From assembly GCA_030248195.1 (NCBI GenBank), contig JASAND010023284.1, positions 1 to 64,000 on the forward strand: a stretch of DNA of 64,000 nt. Direction: 5' to 3'. Positions within the stretch are counted from its first letter, which is position 1; each line of letters opens with the position of its first letter. The translations under genes and the position numbers were made by a program. This document shows, in pieces, positions 45,612 to 55,000 of the stretch. The notes under the pieces were generated by a model. The model had not been told where the DNA came from. It saw only the letters and a program-made list of their open reading frames with translations, and made no database searches. This stretch comes from Trissonchulus latispiculum (Eukaryota > Nematoda > Enoplea > Enoplida > Ironidae).

Positions 45612-45825
45612 TGTATTGCTATAGCCAAAGTGTTCTAGGGATTTGATTGCGGGAGACCACGTATCCCGTACTTCCCTGTCAAAGGTATGCTGAACAACTG
45701 CAACAAATTTGTTGCTCTTAAGCCTCTCCTCTGTAGGACTTTTACCTCTATTTTCTTCGTCTAGAGCCCTGTTATCTATTAGATTTCGCGTGAGGAAAGC
45801 TTTCCGGAGTTTCTCGTGCTGTTCT

Positions 45826-46341
45826 TCAAAAGCTTGAAGGACATGAGCCTGCTACGAATCGTCTTAATGTTGGCCGAAGCCCATTGAGAAAAATTTCTCT
45901 CATCAGTATATTAAGAGAATCGCCGCTAAGTGACTCACCATACGCCTTTAGCGTCAGTTTCAGAATAGCTCTTGCAAACTCTTCGACACACTCGGTCGAT
46001 TTCTGTACACGTCTGTGCAACTCTGAGCTATGTATGCTGGTCGAGCTGCTCGACAGTCGATCTTTCAAAGACTTCACTACCTGCTCCCAGGACTCTTGCA
46101 CCCTTGCTGGCAAGGACGTCCAAACATCTGCTGCATATCCTTGCAGATATGCAGGCAGCAGCGCAACTTTGAGATTCGGTGTCCACTGATTTACTAGCGA
46201 AACTCGCTCGAAATAACTAATGAACTCGTCAAAATTATCTGTGGTTTCCCCCTTATACACTGGTATAAGTTTGGGATCAATGAGATTACGTTCTCTGAAA
46301 AACTCAGCCCTTACTGAGGGCACTTTCTGTTTACCGGACAT
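45826..46341 (-). CDS. Gag-like protein of LTR retrotransposon (partial)
   Basis: A 171-codon frame shows the Retrotrans_gag pattern: YFERVSLVNQWTPNLKVALL, then LQGYAADVWTSLP, then WEQVVKSLKDRL and FLNGLRPTLRRFV. It forms the capsid-like part of Ty3/gypsy-type elements. The start ATG at 46341 is about 40 bp downstream of the primer-binding site, as expected. No zinc knuckle is seen, and the frame ends early compared with usual gags of 300 or more residues, so the C-terminal part is lost or frame-shifted. Confidence 0.75.
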   Translation of the reverse strand: MSGKQKVPSVRAEFFRERNLIDPKLIPVYKGETTDNFDEFISYFERVSLVNQWTPNLKVALLPAYLQGYAADVWTSLPARVQESWEQVVKSLKDRLSSSSTSIHSSELHRRVQKSTECVEEFARAILKLTLKAYGESLSGDSLNILMREIFLNGLRPTLRRFVAGSCPSSF

Positions 46342-46380
46342 ATTTCCGTCTGGTCTGCGTAGAAAGAAAGGTCGTAGGTA

Positions 46381-46396
46381 GCCGGTTTCGGCACCA
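46381..46396 (-). other. Primer-binding site
   Basis: The minus strand reads TGGTGCCGAAACCGGC two bases after the LTR end. TGG pairs with the CCA tail of a tRNA. I do not assign the tRNA. Confidence 0.7.
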
Positions 46397-46398
46397 AA

Positions 46399-46947
46399 TG
46401 TGACCAGCTATTCTGCTATAAGCTGGTACCGAGCTGCTTAAGTTGGGAGAGCTTTAAACTACTACTCTAAATTACTATACACTTACTTTAATACAGATGA
46501 ACTACATAGAGAGCAGGGTACACGATATAGTCACAGATGATGTTCCACGTAAGCGACCCAGCAGCTCCAAAGGTCGAACTAATATAATAAGATAGGACTG
46601 ACTGAGTCAAACCTCAACTGAGTCTAATTCCCCGAATGTGATTTAGGTCCACTTTATATAGTTTTTCAGTTGCACGTGGATAGGCACGTTTTGGACGGCG
46701 TCGCAAGTGTGAACATCATCTGTTTACAATAGCAATGACGAAAGCACATGCCAGGTGTCGGCAAGATACCAATTTCGGACCCTATTGACGTCATTAGTCT
46801 CGAGTTCAGATTACGCCATCGCCGCGACATATACCTACGTAATACCTACCATATAACATTCACGTTGCATAGATCACACCTATCTCTTTACATTATAGTT
46901 TTCCTAAATTTATGTCCTTTTTACTTAATCGCTTCATGCTCGTTACA
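46399..46947 (-). repeat. 5' LTR of retrotransposon
   Basis: On the minus strand the 549-bp LTR starts TGTAACGAGC and ends GCTGGTCACA, with TG...CA borders. It is nearly identical to 39507-39984 over the shared 478 bp. It ends 36 bp before CDK5 exon 2, close to the intron acceptor. Confidence 0.85.
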
Positions 46948-46983
46948 ATGTGCTTACTATATATCATTAGTTCTTCATTTTAG

Positions 46984-47688
46984 GAGTTGAAACATCGAAA
47001 TGTTGTTCGTCTGATGGATGTTGTCCATTCTGAACGCAAGCTGACTCTGGTTTTCGAGTACTGTGATCAAGATATGAAGAAATATTTTGACTCATTGAAC
47101 GGTGAAATTGATCAGGCTGTTGTTAAATCCTTGATGTGTCAACTTTTGCGTGGTTTATCGTACTGTCATAGCCAAAACGTGCTCCATCGCGACCTTAAAC
47201 CCCAAAATTTGCTGATTAATAAGAACGGAGAGCTTAAATTGGCCGATTTCGGTCTGGCCAGAGCCTTTGGCATCCCAGTGAGGTGCTATTCGGCAGAGGT
47301 GGTCACTCTGTGGTACAGGCCTCCTTGTGTACTATTCGGCGGCAAACTGTACAACACATCCATTGATATCTGGTCGGCTGGCTGTATTTTTGCGGAAATG
47401 GCCAACGCTGGACGGCCCTTATTTCCGGGCGCAGATGTAGATGATCAGTTAAAGAGAATCTTTAAACTGTTAGGCACGCCTACCGAGGAATCCTGGCCCG
47501 GAGTGTCTCAGCTGCCAGAATTTCGACCCTTCCCTGTCTATCAGCCCAGTCTGAGTTTGGCTCAGGTGGTGCCGGATTTGTCTGCCCGTGGACGTGATCT
47601 CTTACAGCGGCTGTTGATCTGCAATCCAGCTCAGCGGATTAGTGCAAACTCAGCTCTGCAGCATGCTTATTTCGCTGATTTAACCTAG
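46984..47688 (+). CDS. CDK5: Cyclin-dependent kinase 5, exon 2
   Basis: This exon gives residues 57-290 and the stop. It carries the catalytic loop HRDLKPQN (Asp126), [10 protein letters not shown] (Asp144), the activation loop with Ser159 in [34 protein letters not shown] and [16 protein letters not shown]. With exon 1 it makes 290 residues, against 292 in human CDK5, aligning without internal gaps. Human CDK5 has four residues, CDFCPP-like, at a slightly longer tail. The exon starts in phase 0 after TTTTAG. One oddity is RPPC at 171, where CDKs have Glu or Asp (human RPPD). That residue is the APE-motif acid that braces the C-lobe. Nothing else suggests a pseudogene. Confidence 0.95.
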   Translation, partial: ELKHRNVVRLMDVVHSERKLTLVFEYCDQDMKKYFDSLNGEIDQAVVKSLMCQLLRGLSYCHSQNVLHRDLKPQNLLINKNGELKLADFGLARAFGIPVRCYSAEVVTLWYRPPCVLFGGKLYNTSIDIWSAGCIFAEMANAGRPLFPGADVDDQLKRIFKLLGTPTEESWPGVSQLPEFRPFPVYQPSLSLAQVVPDLSARGRDLLQRLLICNPAQRISANSALQHAYFADLT

Positions 47689-48140
47689 CTGTTGTGCAAC
47701 TGTTAACGTCGTTGTAAATTTATACATTTATATACGTGTATATATATACATTGTTTATACGTATGTATATATAATCTTAATTACACTCCACTACGAATAA
47801 CGTATTGGGCACGGTATGAATTTGTAGATATTCAGCTTGATCTGTATTCTGTTATATTTAAATCAACTGCAGTTACTGTTCTTAATTAAATACGTAGGAT
47901 ATTTTGCTTAGCTGTCTCTTTTTAGTTTGACTGATAGCTGTTAGGGTCAGCACAGCATATCTTGCGACTATCACTGATTTTTCTCATGTGCTGTAGGTCC
48001 CGTGGTCCCGCGTGAATTGCATTTGTTTTGAAAACTCGTCGTCGTTCTCGTTCACAGCAATCTACCAGTTTGACCCTAATAGGTGTAAAACTTGAATACT
48101 GTTTAACAGTGAAACTTAAATTGAATTGTTTAAGCCACGT
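47689..48140. other. CDK5 downstream region
   Basis: Probable 3' UTR and flank, AT-rich, with no further gene. No canonical AATAAA was noted in this part. Confidence 0.45.
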
Positions 48141-49128
48141 TTAAGGTGGTGATTCGTTCTGGAAACATCAACTTTGAACTCTTATTACTCATTCATTCCT
48201 TGGAGTTAAGAAGCCACTTTTATATCGAAATGGAGCGTAACATTTTCTCTTTCTAATGAAGAACAGTGAACTTAACTTTAGTTCTCGAAAATTATTTTAC
48301 TGCGTTTCCGAAGTAATTTAATCTTCTAGATTTGTTGCAGACTAAAGTAAATTTTTTCATGAGGCGTCGGCCACATCATTCGATTCCACTATTAAATAGC
48401 GGGTGGGGGGGCTTTTTTAATTATCATGAAATCGCTCTTCGTTATAAAGAAATTAACTGAAATGTAAGCGCAACCTGAAGCTTGCCTACATCTCCCAACT
48501 TCGGCAAGCTACCACTTTAGCTAGAAGGCAGCAATCGGGGCAACTAAAAAGGATCCCTGGGTATTTTTGTGTGAAACACGTTCAGTAAGTGACAATCCTC
48601 TAGCTTGCATAGTAACTGCTTCACATACGCTGGAAAAAATTTGGTCATGTTTTTGCAAAAACAACCTTTTTATGATAGCAGCGTTCAGGATAGCATTTAG
48701 AAGATTACAATGGCACGAATAATCGACCTCGACGATACCTTCAAATTGACCCCTTATTTTAATTTTATGGCTTGCGTAGCTCAAGAAATGGCGGATCATT
48801 TGATTTCTGCAGAAATGACAAGTTTTTAACGCCAAAATAAGAATATCCGCTATATATCACTATAGATAAAAGCTAGAAAGGCGCTTCAAAAAGCAAAAAT
48901 GTAGAGCTCAACCAAATCTTTCGAATGAATATATGTTAGCTATGCAGCAACTGTCAATTTCAAAAATCGGCAAAAACGGCCCTGGACGGAGACGTCAAAG
49001 TTTTGAAGCGGGATTGCGCGGAGGGTGTTAGAATGATAAAAAAACTTATTTTGGAAAGTTTCATCAATTTTCATCTTGATTTGAACCGTCAACCAATAAT
49101 ATGTGGCCAAAAGGAATCACCACCTTAA
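48141..49128. mobile_element. TIR element flanked by TTAA
   Basis: TTAAGGTGGTGATTC at the left and GAATCACCACCTTAA at the right are exact inverted ends of a 980-bp non-coding body. TTAA target sites are used by piggyBac and Kolobok transposons. TTAA is its own complement, so it may be duplication or TIR. Confidence 0.7.
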
Positions 49129-49504
49129 GACATTACCTATCTTTATGATTTCCGTCTTCTTATATTTTTCCTTGCTTTCAATAAATTGAATTGAATTTGA
49201 AATAATGGAAATTTTGTTCGCATCTAGTTTAGTCTGTATGGCTGGCAAGTCAATATCTGCAAGAAGCTTTTAGCGGCCAACTCGGTCATTTTCTAGAGCA
49301 AAATAAGTTTACCTTTTCAGAATTTTGTTCAGACGTCGTTATTATTTAGCATAGCAACATTATTTGGCAACTTCGGCTTAATCACTGTTTAATTCTTGCT
49401 TGCTAATTGTGCATTTGTAACTGTGGTTATTCAATTGTTATAACGTTTCTTCATTCCATGTTGGTAATTTTGTAAGCTAGTCAGTAAACTTATTCTTCCT
49501 ACAG
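49129..49504. other. Intergenic
   Basis: No gene is recognised. An AATAAA at 49180-49185 could be a distal poly(A) signal for CDK5 if its transcript reads through the TTAA-flanked element. Confidence 0.3.
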
Positions 49505-49752
49505 TCGTGCCAGTTGGGTGATGCAAACTGGTCGGCCGGGTCAAACAGGCCGGCCGGCCGGTCAAAAAAAGCCGGCCTGTACCAGTTTTGCCCAATTTTT
49601 CTTGTATTTTGCAAAATATTTAGCATTACTTGATGCATACATTTACTCCTGGTTATGTATATATAACAGATAAAATCAAGTAGTATCCTTTTTCTGAAGA
49701 CCGGCCGGCCGGCTGCATCTGACCCGGCCGGGTGTTGCCCGGCGGCCGGCCA
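49505..49752. repeat. GGCCGG-rich repeat element
   Basis: GGTCGGCCGGG and GGCCGGCCGGC repeats crowd two ends (49530-49580 and 49700-49752) around an AT-rich middle. The ends CAGTTGGG and CCAACAACT are roughly inverted, as in the 16943 element. No target duplication was found. Confidence 0.4.
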
Positions 49753-50338
49753 ACAACTCTACTTGACAGGGAATGGCAGGGGTGGTTCGGGTCTCTGCAC
49801 CCAGCAGCAAATTGAGCAGATAGAAGTCGACTGTGATCTACAACAGGCAGCATGCAGCATTCTTGGTGTAGGTGATCGACTGCAGACATCCTGAGGCAAC
49901 CGGTAGCAATCCGCAAGCCTGCATTTTGGGCTACCTGAATTACTACTCGATGGGGAGGCATATGGGCCGCGTAGTCGATCATAGACCTTCCGATCTCCTT
50001 GTAGGTTAGCAGAGTACCTTGGCCCCAGGAGGATACAGACAAGGCCTTCAGTATGGAATTGCTCTGCTTCACCCGAAAAGAGATGTGGTGACAGTGTGGA
50101 GCAAAGGTCACGCCGAGGACTTAGGGCGGGGTTCCAGAGGGAGCACGTCGTTTCCAATCCTGACCTGCGGGTGCAAGGAAGCCTGTTTAGTGTGAGGCGT
50201 GAGCAAGGTTACCGTAGATTTGGCAGCAGAGGTCTCGAACTTACGGTTGAGAAAGAACTGACACAGTCGTGGTAGATATTCGTTGATGTTGTCGAAGGGA
50301 TGAGTGGACCCGTGCTGAATACGGTGACATGGTGGGAG
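49753..50338 (-). pseudogene. Non-LTR retrotransposon C-terminal fragment, broken
   Basis: On the minus strand, several frames together show the region after the reverse transcriptase of a jockey-type element. Visible are PQVRIGNDVLPLE, SSWGQ...LLTYKEIGRSMIDYAA, a stretch with AQNAGLRIATGCLRMSAVDHLHQE, and LPVVDHSRLLSAQF. At least three frame changes separate these parts. Upstream coding is cut at 50338 by a hAT-like element. No catalytic domain remains. Confidence 0.7.
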
Positions 50339-51053
50339 CAGTAGCGTAGTTACAAAAAAATTTTCAGGGGGGGCGGTTTGGACCGAAGTCTGGGTGGGGG
50401 GGTAAAATTTTTTGCTGAACAATGGCATGGACACTGCGTAAAAGTTGGTATAAGGTCCATAGTTTAAATTTATTGTAGCCGAATGCGCCAAGCTAAAACC
50501 CGAAAAGGGGGGTCTGGGGGGCGGAGCCCCCCAGAAGTTGAGAAAATTTTTCAATGTTGCCATTACAACGCTATTGAAACATTGAATTCTTTGCACTGTA
50601 TATTATTAGATCCTAACCAAATTTTGCAGTTTAATTTGCAATATATATATTCCACTTCTGCAGTCTCGTACGAAAACTCAGATTGGATGCTCCCATTATA
50701 GTCAGGGTATTCCAAGCAGCACATTCCAGTATCCACCATTTATATATAAGGAAATCATGTTTGCAATAATGCAGTTAATAAAACTACAAAGCTGGCAAAG
50801 CAAAGTAAAGCAAACTAGTGAAGTTTTAATTATACATAGTATGCTAATAATGAAGTCGCGCCGAAGGCGCGAAAATTTTTCAATGAAGTACAAATGCACT
50901 AATTTTTGGGGTATTTTAGTACAATTTCTTTGTGTTTATGATAAATTTAAACGTTAAATAATTTAAATTTAAAAATTTTTTTCTGGGGGGAAAAACTATT
51001 TCGGAGGGGGGGGGGGGCCGGCCCCCCCCCCCGCCCCCGTATCTATGCTAGTG
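50339..51053. mobile_element. hAT-like element with G runs
   Basis: The ends CAGTAGCGTAGTTAC and GTATCTATGCTAGTG are inverted. A perfect 8-bp duplication, GGTGGGAG, lies at 50331-50338 and 51054-51061. The interior carries GGGGGGTCTGGGGGGCGGAG and GCGCCGAAGGCGC, shared with 44574-45298. There is no transposase. Confidence 0.85.
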
Positions 51054-51061
51054 GGTGGGAG

Positions 51062-51524
51062 GGTAAATGCACACTCCGGCTTTGATTGTTATTAGTAAGA
51101 AGAGTTGAACGTTCTGCTTACTAGGGCTTGTGGTTATCTGTATAAGTTTAATTTCAATCCATTAAACCCAGATGTTACAATTTATGGGAATAAAATGCTA
51201 AGCCAAGCTTCCAATTTTACAAAAATGTCCTGGTTACATTGCGTTTAGTTTGGCTGTACCTATAACGAAAACTCATCGCTGCACATTACACTCAATTGTG
51301 GAAGAATTGCAAATTTTCAAGGTTGTATGTTCAAACTTCAATGTTATTGAATTATTGGACCCAATGTGTTGTCGCAATCTCGCCGTGTTCTTTCCGGATT
51401 TTTACGTATGACAAAGCCAAAATTTGCATAAAATTTTTCTAATAAGGTGGCTTTCGCATTCTGGGTCGACAGCTCCCTGCTTAAAATTGAACCAGCTAGC
51501 TGGTTTTAATTTACGATCTTCAAA
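51062..51524. other. Region upstream of the importin gene, no gene recognised
   Basis: The first tens of bases probably continue the broken non-LTR element. The rest is AT-rich and may hold the promoter of the importin-11-like gene. I see no recognisable site. Confidence 0.35.
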
Positions 51525-51731
51525 ATGGTTCTAATAGGTTTCCTAAAATATTTACAAGAAAACCAAAGTAGAGAGAACCAAGTCATCAAACGTGCAGGAC
51601 GTGGAGAAATTTTTGCCCAGAAATTGTGGCCACGTTTAATAAGGAAGCGTGCCACCAGTAAGCTATCTAGACAGGTGTCAACGGATGCAGAGGATGTAGA
51701 GCTTCAAATAGTTATGTGGCTCTGTTCGTAA
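51525..51731 (+). CDS. Hypothetical 68-residue ORF
   Basis: An open frame with many basic residues (VIKRAGRGEIFAQKLWPRLI, RKRATSKLSRQ) begins at an ATG 435 bp upstream of the importin-11-like start. I recognise no family. It could be a short gene, an upstream ORF or exon of the importin transcript, or chance. Its composition is less repeat-like than that of most frames here. Confidence 0.25.
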   Translation: MVLIGFLKYLQENQSRENQVIKRAGRGEIFAQKLWPRLIRKRATSKLSRQVSTDAEDVELQIVMWLCS

Positions 51732-51959
51732 CTCTCAATATTAAGTAATTTACAGCTGTCCGAAAACTCGGAATATAAGGTTGCAGCATGACTTTATATG
51801 GTAAGCTTTGTAGGTGGGAGTGCCACCTTTCCTAGAATTCCCTTCCTCCTTTGTTACTATTGTCTTCTTTATTCCAGCCGTCCATTTTCCTTTGGATTCT
51901 ACTATGTTAGTTTAAATTTGCAAATCTTTTGGATTGGTATCTGCTATTCATTTTTCTTG

Positions 51960-52094
51960 ATGGAGAGTGATTGTTATGAGCGAATTGTCATATTGTTTGA
52001 CCAACTTTGCTCTCAGAACATCGTTCTGTTAAAGCAAGCCGAAGAGGAGCTTAAACATGCTTCAATACTGACTGGATTTTGGGAAGCTGTCACG
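51960..52094 (+). CDS. IPO11: IPO11-like exon 1
   Basis: It starts MESDCYERIVILFDQL and contains LLKQAEEELKHA, matching the first HEAT repeat. The ATG position matches that of human IPO11. It ends in phase 0 at ACG|GTACGT. Confidence 0.8.
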
Positions 52095-55000
52095 GTACGT
52101 ATGCGTAAGTCAATGAGCAAGTGAGGCGACATCCGAAATTTGGTTTAGATGTTTCTTTGGTTCATGATAAACTAAATTACGCTTTTTATCAGTTAAAATC
52201 AAGAATCGCCGAAAAATGTAGTTTGGAGCGATTTTTAAAAACTCGTTTGAAACCTCCCAACTTCGTCCTCTGCGGATAACACCCAGTATTTCTTCATTTT
52301 AGGATATTGTCTGCAGCAGCAATCTAAATTTGAATGTTCGTCTACAGGCTGCATTCTGCCTAAAAAATTCAATCAATACTATTTGGAAACAGAAAGTACC
52401 GTAAGTATAATAGTTAATGATCACTGTGCCGTGACAGCCGAGTGATTAAGACGTTCAACTGAGGATATGACTGTCTGCGGTTCAAATACCAGCTGCTGCA
52501 AGGCTTCCTCTTGAGCAAGGGACTAACTCTAGCCAGCCCAACTATTTATCCTTAACTGGTCGGTATATAAATGGGTACCACTGCGATGGGAAGGTAACAG
52601 GAGTCTATGTTCTGGCATAATGTTATGAAGTGATGGCCCCATTTCCACAGATGTAGTAAACCTTTGAGTTGTAACTCGTGGCCTCGTGGTTTTCTGGGAA
52701 TCCGGAGTTAAGCATCGGCACTTATATTTAACTTCTGTATTTTGGCGTTCTCTTCGGGGTCACTTTACCTTCTGACCTTTTACCTCAGGCTCACTGAAAT
52801 TTGCTTGTAGTCAAAGATTATTCCGTTCATGAAGATAAATGAGAGCAGTGGAAATTAGTTTGTATAGTCATTTGTTCGTTGCAGGCATGAAGTTCTAAGT
52901 GCTCAGTCCAGGCAAAGTATCCGCAGTAAACTTTTGAAAAACTCCCTGATAGAGTCAGACCAGGTATAAGCAACATCGTGCGTATCGTTATGAAGTGATA
53001 AGAATTTTACTGTGATACTTCGCTGTTCAATTAATACATAATAATATTTCTATTCTACAGTTGCATTCTTCACAATTGTTCAATAAAGGATGCTGTATAA
53101 AAGGGGCTGAGGAAACGCTAAACCCCTTCTTACTATTTCGTCATTCGACCCATGTGCGCAACCAAAGGTTGTCTGAGTTGCATATACATACATTATATGC
53201 CGCTCTGTTGAATTTTTGTTATGATTGGAAGCTCTAATTTTTTGTATATTCAGGTGTTTGTGTGCAAACGTTTTAGTTTGTTTTAAGCTTTCTGTGCAAG
53301 TATGCCTGATTCTGTCACGAATTTCCCGTCAAGACTTCCCACGAGACTGGCCCGATCTACTGACTGATCTGGAGTCTTTGCTTGGAACGGCCCCTCCCGA
53401 GCCTCCATCACTGTTCCATGTTCGAGCCTTACAAGTTTACTATCATATAGTTAAGGCTCTTGCTTCTAAACGGCTACCTACTGATAGGCGTGTATTTAGA
53501 CAGGTATGCAGGTGAAATAGTGGTTTTTTTCAAAATAAAAGTTTTGTATGTATTACCTAACCTGTCATAGTCTCTAATTGTATCCTAATTTTGGTATGCC
53601 TTTATGATTTGTTTTGGTTAGCCCGATTTAACTTAATTGTGTTACTGTCAATTGGACGGAAGAACTTCAGATATAATGTCCGATTTGGTCTTTAGCACCC
53701 TTGACAAAAGGCTGAACAAAAAGAACTTAAATTACTCCAAATTCCACAAAGAAATTTTACAGTCGAGGCAAATAGTCCGTCATTTTGATTTTAATCCATG
53801 TGTGGAGGCCTCACCATAAAGTCACCCCGGAAGGATTTAATCTATTCCATCGCTTGCTTTCACTTTTCTCAATGTCAATGAAAAATGGTACATACTTTTC
53901 TTGTTTCATTGTACATAGCTCTCCAACAAAAGCTGTATACGTATAGACTAACGTATTTTGGTACATAGCTGTGAAGACAATAGTTTTAAAAAAAGTAAAA
54001 AATAACAGCTTATATTGGCATAAACTAGCATTGCGTGTGGTTCTTTGGTGGACTGCTATAAATGTTGCAATAATTCTTTAAGGTTAAGTTTCTGGGCTTA
54101 TTCTAGGAAATTTTCTTGGGGGCCCTCGGGAGCGAGTCATTTGGGGCAGGGGAAATTGTTCAAAATGTTTCTAAAAACATGCTAAAAATTGTGCTAATTT
54201 TATAGTAATCGCCGAAAAACTTCGTTTTTAGTGCAAAAATAAGATTTAGATTTAGAGTTAAAATCTCCGTGAAAATTTGGCCTTCTGAGCAAGTTTTTTT
54301 CAGGGCAAGAGTTGGTGCCAAAAGGGGCACCCACTTTTGGGGGGGGGGGCGAATTTTGGGGGAAGGTCGTTTATGGGGAGAGCCCCCACCCACCACTCCC
54401 CCCTCCACCCAGTAGAATAAGCCCAGAGTTTAGTATGTGAAAATGAATGGCGGGATATAATATTTTAGTTAGCTCAGTCAATATTTGTGCCTGTATGTCA
54501 TTTGTGGCAAGGACATATTAGCTCTCTCAGGTCCAGCTATCTTAGCCAACTGTCGTGTCTTTCTTGCGTTAAAGGTACAGTTTTTGCCTTTTTACGAAAG
54601 AGACATAAGTAGGCTTTTGTCGTAATTCATCTCCGCACCTGTTAGAGTAGGGAATTTTCCAGTGGGTTGAAATTGTTTGAGTGAGGCCCTATCTCATTAA
54701 ACAAAACTGATTTTCTTTGAATTTAGCTAATTTGTGACCTGTGGTACAGGGAACCTCGAAATTGGCCCCTCGAAGTCGCCTCCCTCCTGGGTTTTTTTGC
54801 TTCCACCCCTGGAATTTTTGGTGCCTAGATTTTTGCCAAAATAGGCAACATTTCAAAAAAATGGGCCAGGTTCGCCAGAAATTTTTTGCCTAAACATGTC
54901 TAATGTCAGCTCAAATAATTCAGGCATTTTGGAGACTTTTTAACGCCAAAACGCGTAATATATACGCCAAAATACCAATTTTTAGCTCATTTTTGAAAAA

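Larger units (their letters stand above)
37586..46983 (+). other. CDK5 intron 1, inflated by mobile elements
   Basis: A GTAATA donor and a TTCATTTTAG acceptor bound this 9.4-kb intron. It contains (TA)n tracts, a small foldback, element F and an LTR retrotransposon that itself carries two further insertions. Almost all of its length is accounted for by these. Confidence 0.9.

Noticed and set aside
52424..52510. Functional tRNA gene
   Set aside because: A and B boxes are present, but acceptor and anticodon stems do not pair and a SINE body follows.
53637..53819. 60-codon frame in importin-11-like intron 4
   Set aside because: It does not match importin-11, and the true exon 5 at 54478 fits phase and alignment.
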